A stretch of DNA of 64,000 nucleotides from Rubrivivax sp. Its GTDB lineage: Bacteria; Pseudomonadota; Gammaproteobacteria; Burkholderiales; Burkholderiaceae_C. Below the pieces are notes generated by a model. That model was not told the DNA's origin, ran no database searches, and worked only from the letters and a program-made list of their open reading frames with translations. Positions 1 through 6,604 of this stretch are shown piece after piece. Positions within the stretch are counted from its first letter, which is position 1; each line of letters begins with the position of its first letter. The stretch covers positions 1-64,000 of the forward strand of contig JAIYCR010000044.1 in assembly GCA_027487905.1 (NCBI GenBank), in the 5' to 3' direction. The position numbers and the translations under genes were made by a program.

Positions 1-552
1 ATGAAGATCACCCCCACCGCTCTCCCCGAAGTGCTGCTCGTCGAACCCAAGGTGTTCGGCGACGCGCGCGGCTTCTTCTTCGAAAGCTTCAGCCAGCGCC
101 AGTTCGACGAGGCGGTGGGCCGGCCCGTCGTGTTCGTGCAGGACAACCACTCCCGCTCGGCCCGCGGCGTTTTGCGGGGGCTTCATTTCCAGCGGCCGCC
201 GCATGCGCAGGGCAAGCTCGTTCGCTGCAGCGCCGGGCGCGTGTGGGACGTGGCGGTGGATGTGCGGCGCTCGAGCCCGCGCTTCGGCCAGTGGGTGGGC
301 GCCGAGCTCAGCGCCGACAACCACCACCAGCTGTGGATTCCCCCCGGTTTCGCCCACGGCTTCGTGGTGCTCAGCGAAACAGCGGACTTCCTCTACAAGA
401 CCACCGACTACTACGCGCCCGCCAGCGAAGGCGCCGTGCGCTGGGACGACCCGGCGCTGGCCATCGCCTGGCCGGACCTGGGCATGGCGCCGCTGCTGTC
501 GGGCAAGGATGCGGCCGCGCCGCTGCTGCGGGATGTCGAGGGGTTCGAGTGA
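1..552 (+). CDS. rfbC: dTDP-4-dehydrorhamnose 3,5-epimerase (RmlC)
   Basis: This cytoplasmic enzyme epimerises C3 and C5 of dTDP-4-keto-6-deoxy-D-glucose, the third step of dTDP-L-rhamnose synthesis. The 183-residue length fits the cupin-fold RmlC family. Visible family motifs are RGLHFQ (about residues 59-64, carrying the catalytic-type His), WIPPGFAHGFVVLSE (about 112-126) and YKTTDYY (about 132-138, with the active-site Tyr). The window opens exactly at the ATG, so upstream rml genes cannot be seen, although rmlC often ends an rmlBDAC set. Its substrate, the RmlB product, would also feed the 2,3-dehydratase encoded further along in this locus. The identification is firm; the physiological glycan is unknown. 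Confidence 0.95.
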   Translation: MKITPTALPEVLLVEPKVFGDARGFFFESFSQRQFDEAVGRPVVFVQDNHSRSARGVLRGLHFQRPPHAQGKLVRCSAGRVWDVAVDVRRSSPRFGQWVGAELSADNHHQLWIPPGFAHGFVVLSETADFLYKTTDYYAPASEGAVRWDDPALAIAWPDLGMAPLLSGKDAAAPLLRDVEGFE

Positions 553-608
553 GATCAGTCTGCACATCGCATCCAGTGCAACGCGGCTTTTGATCCGTGG
601 AGGTGTTC

Positions 609-812
609 GTGCGGACCAACGTGACCATCGACGATGCACTCTACGAGCGAGCACTGGAAGTTGCCGACCTGGAAATGGACCGGGACGATCTCTTCCGGGA
701 GGCGCTGGAGACCTTCGTGCGGATTCAGTGCGCCAAACGTCTGGCATCGTTGGGGGGGACCCAAGCCCACACCAGGCAGATTTGCCGTCGGCGGGACGGC
801 GAGCCGACATGA
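609..812 (+). CDS. vapB: VapB-type antitoxin
   Basis: This is a 67-residue protein of the short VapB antitoxin family that pairs with PIN-domain VapC toxins. It opens with RTNVTIDDALYERALEVAD, the usual ribbon-helix-helix-like N-terminus. It continues with a helical segment and ends in the LASLGG...RRRDGE tail that family members use to wrap the toxin. I chose the GTG at 609 because GGAGG lies 5 bases upstream; a GTG at 597 would add only four residues and has no such site. The stop overlaps the next start as ATGA, the classic arrangement of antitoxin and toxin genes. The partner toxin gene is reduced to a remnant, so this antitoxin appears orphaned. Confidence 0.8.
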   Translation: MRTNVTIDDALYERALEVADLEMDRDDLFREALETFVRIQCAKRLASLGGTQAHTRQICRRRDGEPT

Positions 813-916
813 CCTCCACCCTCATCACCCCCGGCCTGGCCCTCTGGACCCGCGACCACCGCCTGCAGCGCCTGGCCGGGCGCTTCGGCGTGGCCCATTC
901 CCTCTCCCCGACCTGA
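809..916 (+). pseudogene. vapC: Internally deleted vapC toxin remnant
   Basis: Only 35 codons remain where a toxin gene of about 130 codons is expected. The ATG overlaps the vapB stop by four bases, so the native start is retained. After a few codons the sequence jumps straight into GLALWTRDHRLQRLAGRFGVAH, which resembles the C-terminal end of VapC PIN domains (the WTRD.RL element). The N-terminal and central acidic residues of the nuclease centre are absent, so no ribonuclease activity is expected. The frame stays open to a normal TGA. The likeliest explanation is a single in-frame internal deletion. It could instead be a chance small ORF, but the overlap and the motif argue against that. 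Confidence 0.65.
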
Positions 917-937
917 GCGTCCAACGCCCCGACACCG

Positions 938-2428
938 ATGACTTCCAGCTCCAACCCCACGCCCCCCGTCTCCGTCGTCCCCGTCATCATGGCCGGTGGC
1001 AGCGGCACGCGGCTGTGGCCGCTCAGCCGGGCGGGCTATCCCAAGCAGTTCCTGGTGCTGTCGGGCAGCACCACGCTCTTCCAGCAGGCCGTCCAGCGCA
1101 TGCTCGCACTGGCCTCCCCGGGCCGGGTGGCGCTGCACACGCCGCTGGTGGTGGGAAACGAGGAACACCGTTTCCTGGTGCTCGACCAGCTGCGCGAGCT
1201 GGAGCGTTCGGGCACCGCCGCCGCGGTGCCGCCGGCGCAGCTGCTGCTCGAGCCGAGCGGGCGCAACACCGCGCCCGCCCTGACGCTGGCCGCGCTGCAG
1301 GCGCAGGCCGCAGGCGGCGACCCGGTGCTCGTCGTCACTCCGGCCGACCAGACCGTCACCCGCCCCGAGGCCTTCACCGCGGCGCTGCACCGCGCCATCG
1401 AGGTGGCTGCCGGCGGCGCCATCGCCATCCTGGGCATCACGCCCGACCGGCCCGAAACCGGCTACGGCTACATCCTCGCCGGCCCCGCCGAGAGTGGCCA
1501 GGCCGCGCCGGTGGCCCGCTTCGTGGAGAAGCCCGACGCCCCCACCGCCGAGCGCTACCTCGCCGAAGGCGGCTACAGCTGGAACAGCGGCATGTTCGTG
1601 CTCAAGGCCTCGGTGTGGCTGGCAGCGCTTGCGCGATTCCGGCCCGACATCCTGGCCGCCACCCGCGCCGCGCTGGAAGGTGGCAGCACCGACGAGCGCT
1701 TCGTGCGGCCCCACAAGGCGCTCTTCGCCCAGGTGCCCAGCGAGTCGGTGGACTACGCGGTGATGGAGCAGTGCCCGGGCAGCGGCATCGACATCCGCGT
1801 GGTGCCGCTGGACGCCGGCTGGAACGACCTGGGCGCCTGGGACGCGGTGTGGCAGGTGGCCCAGAAGGACAGCGCGGGCAACGCCACCGTGGGCGACGCG
1901 CTGCTGGCCGACAGCCGCAACACCCTGGTGCATGCCACCAGCCGCCTGGTGGGAGCCGTGGGCCTGGACAACGTGATCGTCGTGGAGACGGCCGACGCCG
2001 TGCTGGTGGCCGACCGCAGCCGCAGCCAGGAGGTCAAGCAGATCGTCAACCGACTGACGGCCGAGAAGCGCGGCGAGCAGAACCTGCACCGCAAGGTGCA
2101 CCGCCCCTGGGGCTGGTACGACAGCGTGGACGAAGGCCCGCGCTTCCAGGTCAAGCGCATCCTCGTCAAGCCGGGCGCGTCGCTCAGCCTGCAGATGCAC
2201 CACCACCGCGCCGAGCACTGGATCGTCGTCAGCGGCACCGCCGAGGTGACCTGCGGCGACAAGAAGGTGCTGCTGAGCGAGAACCAGAGCACCTACATCC
2301 CGCTCGGGGAGACCCACCGCCTGGCCAACCCGGGCAAGCTGCCGCTGGAGATCATCGAGGTGCAGAGCGGCAGCTACCTGGGGGAGGATGACATCGTGCG
2401 GTTCGAGGATACGTATGGGAGGGGGTGA
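938..2428 (+). CDS. manC: Mannose-1-phosphate guanylyltransferase / mannose-6-phosphate isomerase
   Basis: This bifunctional type II enzyme makes GDP-mannose, the donor for mannose, fucose or related sugars in surface polysaccharides. The N-terminal nucleotidyltransferase domain (about residues 12-290) carries the signature AGGSGTRLWPLSR and the FVEKP motif (about 190). The C-terminal cupin domain (about 380-490) shows the isomerase pattern around QMHHHRAEHW. The 496-residue length is typical. The start has no clear Shine-Dalgarno sequence, but the next ATG would cut into the nucleotide-binding loop. It follows the vapBC remnant and precedes the HepT/MntA-like pair, so the module sits among polysaccharide genes without being part of the pathway. 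Confidence 0.95.
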   Translation: MTSSSNPTPPVSVVPVIMAGGSGTRLWPLSRAGYPKQFLVLSGSTTLFQQAVQRMLALASPGRVALHTPLVVGNEEHRFLVLDQLRELERSGTAAAVPPAQLLLEPSGRNTAPALTLAALQAQAAGGDPVLVVTPADQTVTRPEAFTAALHRAIEVAAGGAIAILGITPDRPETGYGYILAGPAESGQAAPVARFVEKPDAPTAERYLAEGGYSWNSGMFVLKASVWLAALARFRPDILAATRAALEGGSTDERFVRPHKALFAQVPSESVDYAVMEQCPGSGIDIRVVPLDAGWNDLGAWDAVWQVAQKDSAGNATVGDALLADSRNTLVHATSRLVGAVGLDNVIVVETADAVLVADRSRSQEVKQIVNRLTAEKRGEQNLHRKVHRPWGWYDSVDEGPRFQVKRILVKPGASLSLQMHHHRAEHWIVVSGTAEVTCGDKKVLLSENQSTYIPLGETHRLANPGKLPLEIIEVQSGSYLGEDDIVRFEDTYGRG

Positions 2429-2472
2429 GGGGCGCGTGCCTACACTAAGCGGGAAGCCTTGACTTCTGCTCC

Positions 2473-2970
2473 ATGACCTCGTCCGCCCATCCATCTGCCC
2501 CGTCTTCGCCCGACGCCGAAGCGCCGTTGGACGCCAGCAGCCTTGCCCGCGCCCTGGAGTCATTGCGGTCTGCGCTGGAAGTGTTGGGCACCCCTGCGTT
2601 CCAGGCGGCTGAGCAGAAGTGGCAAGACTTGCTCACAGCTGGCGCGGTTCAGAACTTCGAGTTCGGCTATGAACTGGGATGGAAGATGCTCAAGCGTCAG
2701 CTCGAACGTGAGCTTCCCAGCGCTGACCAAGTCGACGGCCTGAACTTCCGCGACCTGGTCCGGATGGGCCATGAGCGCGGCCTGATCGACGAGCCGCCGC
2801 AGTGGTTCCGATTTCGTGAACTGCGAAATGTCGTGTCCCACACCTACGACCGTCGCAAGGCCGCCCAGGTGGTGGAGGGCGCCGCCGATCTGATGACCGC
2901 TTTGGAAAGATTGCTTCAGTCGCTCCTGCGGCGCGGGGCGGTGATCCACCCGTCGGAGCCAGGCCCATGA
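2473..2970 (+). CDS. HEPN-type HepT-like protein (nucleotidyltransferase substrate-binding family)
   Basis: This 165-residue helical protein belongs to the HI0074-like family. It shows the motif RNVVSHTY (about residues 118-125), an exact R-X4-H-X-Y HEPN signature. In characterised HepT toxins this is the RNase active site, and its Tyr is the target of AMPylation by the partner MntA. An alanine- and proline-rich N-terminus of about 25 residues precedes the family core. Its stop overlaps the next start (ATGA), so the two products are probably translated together. Function as a toxin is inferred from the family; some members are described only as substrate-binding partners of minimal nucleotidyltransferases. 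Confidence 0.8.
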   Translation: MTSSAHPSAPSSPDAEAPLDASSLARALESLRSALEVLGTPAFQAAEQKWQDLLTAGAVQNFEFGYELGWKMLKRQLERELPSADQVDGLNFRDLVRMGHERGLIDEPPQWFRFRELRNVVSHTYDRRKAAQVVEGAADLMTALERLLQSLLRRGAVIHPSEPGP

Positions 2971-3362
2971 GTGACCCCATCGGCTCGAGCGATGCAGGTT
3001 TCCATTGCGTTGCCGACGAGGCGCTCCTGGCCTCAGTCCACCTGCGGCTGCACGAGATTGCGCTGCTGCGGGAGATCCTGACCGCCCACCTGCAAGGGCC
3101 TCGCAAGGTGTGGATCGTCGGCTCTCGGGCCACTGGCCGCCGCCTGAAGCCCCACTCGGACCTTGACGTGCTGATCGGCGGCCCGCCCCTGAGCCTGGCC
3201 GCCCGGGCGGACCTGGTGGAGGCGTTCAGCGATTCGGACCTGCCGATGCGGGTGGATGTGCTGGAGGCGGCAGCGCTGGATGAGGCTTTCAGGCGGGGGC
3301 TGTTGGAGGCAGGTGCGGTGCGGGTCGATGCCCTGGAGGCGGCGGGCGCGATCCGGCCTTGA
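2967..3362 (+). CDS. MNT-domain minimal nucleotidyltransferase (MntA-like antitoxin)
   Basis: This 131-residue protein of the minimal nucleotidyltransferase group carries GSRATGRRLKPHSDLDVLI (about residues 52-70). That segment contains the GSxxxG loop and the paired Asp residues of the catalytic SDxD motif. A further Asp in MRVDVLE (about 95) is placed as the third metal ligand. In HepT-MntA modules this enzyme inactivates the HEPN toxin by adding AMP groups to its active-site Tyr. It lies directly after, and overlaps, the HEPN partner. All key residues are present, so the pair looks intact. The N-terminal 30 residues are longer than in minimal family members. Confidence 0.8.
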   Translation: MSDPIGSSDAGFHCVADEALLASVHLRLHEIALLREILTAHLQGPRKVWIVGSRATGRRLKPHSDLDVLIGGPPLSLAARADLVEAFSDSDLPMRVDVLEAAALDEAFRRGLLEAGAVRVDALEAAGAIRP

Positions 3363-3414
3363 AGTGAGACCAGGCGGGGCTGCAACGGGGCCTCTGCCGG
3401 GAGGTGCGCAGCGG

Positions 3415-3477
3415 CCTCCACAAGACTGATGTGGGATTTCCTCGGTTTGTGGAGGAAAATCCGAGGCTGCCCACATC
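3415..3477. promoter_or_regulatory. Mutually exclusive hairpins in the leader of the initiating transferase gene
   Basis: Three nested complementary pairs lie between the MNT gene and the transferase gene. CCTCCACAA (3415-3423) pairs perfectly with TTGTGGAGG (3447-3455). GATGTGGG (3428-3435) pairs perfectly with CCCACATC (3470-3477). CCTCGG (3440-3445) pairs with CCGAGG (3461-3466). The first pairing is incompatible with the other two, and the outer stem of the second structure ends 8 bases before the ATG at 3486. The arrangement resembles an attenuator or a translation switch, but no U-tract follows, so its function is unproven. Confidence 0.45.
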
Positions 3478-3485
3478 GCCCACCC

Positions 3486-4589
3486 ATGGCCACACTCACG
3501 ATCTCCCTGCTGGCCGCCCTGGTGATGGCAATCCTGCTGGTTCGCCTGGCGCCGGTGTTCCTGAAGACCGCGGCAGACCACGACCTGTCCGGCCCGCAGA
3601 AATTCCACACCCGCCCGGTGCCCCGCGTGGGCGGGCTGGCGGTGGTGGTGGGGGTGGTGGCCGGCGTCGCCTGGCTGCACTGGCGCATGCCCTGGCCGGC
3701 CGACCGCTTCTGGTTGCTGCTGGTGTGTGCGCTGCCCACGCTGGGCTTCGGCCTGTGGGAAGACTTCACCAAGTCCATCTCGCCGCGCCGCCGCCTGGCT
3801 GCCACCGCTGCGTCGGCGGGTCTGGCGGTGTGGCTGCTGGGGCTGCACATCTCCCGCACGCATATTCCGGGCGTGGACTGGCTGATCGTCTGGTACCCGG
3901 TGTCGGTGGCGCTGACGGTGCTGGTGATCACCGGCGTGGCCAACGCCATCAACATCATCGACGGCTTCAACGGCCTGGCCGCCATGTGCACGATGATCAT
4001 GCTGGCCGGCATCGGCTTCGTGGCCTACGAGGTGGGCGACGGCTTCATCCTCGCCGCCACGCTGGTGATGATCGGCGGCACCTTCGGCTTCTTCATCCTG
4101 AACTACCCCGCAGGCCTGATCTTCCTGGGCGACGGCGGCGCCTATTTCCTGGGCTTCATGCTGTCGGTGCTGGGCATCGCGCTGGTGGAGGCCAACCCGA
4201 CGGTGTCGCCGCTGTTCCCGCTGCTGTTGTGCGGGTATCCGATTTTTGAGACCTTGTTTTCGATTTATCGGAAGAAGTTCGTCACCGGTATCTCTCCAAG
4301 CGAACCGGATCGGGTGCACCTGCACATGCTGGTCTACAGGCGCGTGATGCGGGGAGCATTGGGTGACCACCACCCTGTGGATCGTCGAAAGACGATGCGC
4401 AACTCAATGACCAGCCCTTATCTCTGGATGTTGAGTTTGACGACCACGATTCCTGCAGTTCTGTGGTGGGACAGTACGCCTGTACTTGCTGCGTGGATCT
4501 TTGGGTTTAGTGTGATGTATGTGGCGATCTATTGGAGTATCGTCAAGTTCAAGACGCCGCGTTGGCTGGTGGTACGCAGAGTCGGTTAG
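3486..4589 (+). CDS. WecA/MraY-family glycosyl-1-phosphate transferase (initiating enzyme)
   Basis: This polytopic inner-membrane enzyme transfers a sugar-1-phosphate from a nucleotide sugar to undecaprenyl phosphate, starting assembly of a repeat unit. Family motifs are DHDLSGPQKFHTRPVPRVGG near residue 32, NAINIIDGFNGLA (about 155) with the catalytic-type Asp, FLGDGGAYFLGF (about 215) and the cytoplasmic HLHMLVYRR (about 278). I chose the ATG at 3486 because it begins directly with a membrane helix. The ATG at 3429 would add a charged, unconserved 19-residue leader. Base composition changes inside the gene: from about 4230 the codons become A/T-rich, as in the convergent cassette beyond it. 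The sugar specificity cannot be told from sequence. Confidence 0.85.
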   Translation: MATLTISLLAALVMAILLVRLAPVFLKTAADHDLSGPQKFHTRPVPRVGGLAVVVGVVAGVAWLHWRMPWPADRFWLLLVCALPTLGFGLWEDFTKSISPRRRLAATAASAGLAVWLLGLHISRTHIPGVDWLIVWYPVSVALTVLVITGVANAINIIDGFNGLAAMCTMIMLAGIGFVAYEVGDGFILAATLVMIGGTFGFFILNYPAGLIFLGDGGAYFLGFMLSVLGIALVEANPTVSPLFPLLLCGYPIFETLFSIYRKKFVTGISPSEPDRVHLHMLVYRRVMRGALGDHHPVDRRKTMRNSMTSPYLWMLSLTTTIPAVLWWDSTPVLAAWIFGFSVMYVAIYWSIVKFKTPRWLVVRRVG

Positions 4590-4673
4590 GGGTCCCGTTC
4601 GTCGGTAAAGTAACCCAGCTGCCATTAACAATGATCTGATAGATGTCAGTGCGACCCGTGTTGCTGTGAAAGT

Positions 4674-5624
4674 TCAAGGAGTACTTTGGGCCAGCCAGCG
4701 CTCAAACTGTTGGCGACAGGTATAGCCGGTTAGTGAGCCGAAACGTTCCGCGTTGAAAACGGTACTTCCTGACTCGATTTTCAGCTCAAATTCTGGCCAC
4801 GGCGCAAACTCGACCAAAGCTCCCAGCTTGCCGGCGAGGGCGCTCCCGACATGATGCAGGCTCAGGTCTTCGCCCGGCAGGTTGACGGTCGTATTCGCGA
4901 GGGCCAGGTGCCTGCCGCAAAGCATCAAGCAGCGTGTCAGATCGTCGACATGGCTGAAAGTACGCCTCTGAAGCCCGTCGCCAAACAAGCGTATGGCACC
5001 TGACGAACGCGCGGCCTTGACCAGCGCCCCGATGGTTCCGTAGGAAAGCTCGCCGTCAATTGAATTGCCGTACGGGACGCCGATGCGCGCGACGCAGTAC
5101 GGCACGTCATGCGCAGCGGCGTAGGCCAGCAGCAGCGCTTCTCCGGCCAACTTGCTGGCGGCATAGACCGTCCTTGCATCAGTGAGCGCATCTTCCGCTA
5201 GAGGTGAATCGCTTCCGGCGTAAACCAGGCGTGTCGACGGATAGACGACTCGTGGCCGATGAGTACCCTGATCCACGATCGATTGGAGAAGAGCCTGGAG
5301 TGCCGTCGTATTGATATCGAGGAAGCGCCGGCCTTGCTTGAAGGACACGCTTGTACCTGTCGCACCAAACAGAACGAACACCACATCGACCGTTCGCCAA
5401 TCCACCTCGTTAAAGGCATGTGGAGCGGTTGCATCCCACTCGGCCTGCTTATCGGTGGCGACGGGCGCCGATGCGCCCCGCCGGTATATCTGTTCCCACC
5501 GGATCCGCATCATCCCGCTGTTCGGGTCGCCGTCGATCGCTGCTGCAAGATGCCGGCCCAGAAAACCGCCGTCTCCAAGCACCAGTGCGCGCTTTGGCGC
5601 ATCGACACATTCGGGTTGGCTCAT
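4674..5624 (-). CDS. NAD-dependent epimerase/dehydratase (putative NDP-hexose 4-ketoreductase)
   Basis: This 316-residue extended short-chain dehydrogenase has a Rossmann motif GDGGFLG near residue 17, then YPSTRLVYAG (about 127-136) and the catalytic YAASK (about 153-157). It is the last gene of the minus-strand polysaccharide operon and overlaps the preceding oxidoreductase gene by 4 bases. Next to a 2,3-dehydratase and a Gfo/Idh/MocA reductase, the simplest role is stereospecific reduction of the 4-keto group, the closing step of TDP-2,6-dideoxyhexose synthesis. A 4-epimerase or other sugar reductase is possible. The family call is firm; the substrate is inferred from context. Confidence 0.8.
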   Translation of the reverse strand: MSQPECVDAPKRALVLGDGGFLGRHLAAAIDGDPNSGMMRIRWEQIYRRGASAPVATDKQAEWDATAPHAFNEVDWRTVDVVFVLFGATGTSVSFKQGRRFLDINTTALQALLQSIVDQGTHRPRVVYPSTRLVYAGSDSPLAEDALTDARTVYAASKLAGEALLLAYAAAHDVPYCVARIGVPYGNSIDGELSYGTIGALVKAARSSGAIRLFGDGLQRRTFSHVDDLTRCLMLCGRHLALANTTVNLPGEDLSLHHVGSALAGKLGALVEFAPWPEFELKIESGSTVFNAERFGSLTGYTCRQQFERWLAQSTP

Positions 5625-6604
5625 GGCATCGTTCCTAAGCGGCGCAGCGCTTCGATCAACCGAGCCTGACGGACTATGGCATCGAATTCCGCAGATCGCG
5701 CCTCCTGTTCATGGATCAATTGACTGAAGTGAATCAAGGCGGAACGGAAGTGGTCGTGCGCAGCGACCTCGATTTGTTGTACACCGCCTATGGTCGCCAG
5801 TTGGATAATAGGCTGGAATTCCGGGCCTGCCGTGAATATTCTCTCGGCAGACAACTTGCCTCGCGAGCCCCAAGCTTCCATGCGGCATTGGTAGTGGTTA
5901 TCAAACCCAAAAGCAACTGATGCGGCTAGGCCAGGCCTGGACGGGCTGCGGAGGTACGCACTACCCCACATACTAGTTCCGCTTTCTGGCGCGTAATTAA
6001 TACTAGCGGAGCCTACTTCAAGGTCATCCCCGAGCAGCTGGCTTGAAATACGGATCGGGTAGCCCGCCGCATCCATAAGTACGCCACCTCCGATCAGCTC
6101 GTCGTACCGGAAATCCCCAATGGGCAGCGGAGGGAAGCCGAAAGAAGCCTGGAAATGACGGAGATCTCCGATGGCGCCGTTATCGATCATCCGACGGATC
6201 GCCTGCAGCTGTGGATGGTGCAGGAACATGTAACCCTCCATCGCCGCTACGCCATAGTCTCGCGCTAGATCGACCAGAGACGTTGCCTCGTCGGCATTGC
6301 GGGCGAACGACTTCTCGGCGTAGACATGAAGTCCACACTTCAAGGCTTCGGCTACCCAGTGCCCGTGCAGGCCAGTGGGTAGCGGAACGTAGACCGCGTC
6401 AATGTCGTTGCGCTCGAGTAGGGCCTCGTAGCCGACCACGGCTTGGCAGTCGAACGCGGTAGCTAATTCCTGGGCTTTGGACTCTTCTCTGGAAGCGATC
6501 GCAACTAATGTGAAGTGATTGCTCAGGGCCTTGACAGCGGGGAGCACGGAGCGCTTAGCGATCTTTGCGGCGCCCAGCACGCCCAATCGGACGGGGAAGG
6601 TCAT
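5621..6604 (-). CDS. Gfo/Idh/MocA-family oxidoreductase (putative NDP-hexose 3-ketoreductase)
   Basis: This 327-residue NAD(P)-dependent dehydrogenase has an N-terminal Rossmann fold beginning LGVLGAAKIAKRSVLPAV. The family motif appears as YAEKSFARN (about residues 92-100) in place of the commoner CEKP, and keeps the catalytic-type Lys. A C-terminal alpha/beta substrate domain follows. Members of this family, such as those in macrolide sugar pathways, reduce the 3-keto group created by NDP-hexose 2,3-dehydratases. Here the gene overlaps the dehydratase gene by 4 bases upstream and the epimerase gene by 4 bases downstream, which supports that role. Other sugar dehydrogenase activities are possible. 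Confidence 0.8.
   Translation of the reverse strand: MTFPVRLGVLGAAKIAKRSVLPAVKALSNHFTLVAIASREESKAQELATAFDCQAVVGYEALLERNDIDAVYVPLPTGLHGHWVAEALKCGLHVYAEKSFARNADEATSLVDLARDYGVAAMEGYMFLHHPQLQAIRRMIDNGAIGDLRHFQASFGFPPLPIGDFRYDELIGGGVLMDAAGYPIRISSQLLGDDLEVGSASINYAPESGTSMWGSAYLRSPSRPGLAASVAFGFDNHYQCRMEAWGSRGKLSAERIFTAGPEFQPIIQLATIGGVQQIEVAAHDHFRSALIHFSQLIHEQEARSAEFDAIVRQARLIEALRRLGTMP

Noticed and set aside
3429-3485. Upstream ATG extending the WecA-like protein by 19 residues
   Set aside because: The added residues are charged and unlike the family N-terminus, and the sequence is part of the competing hairpins.
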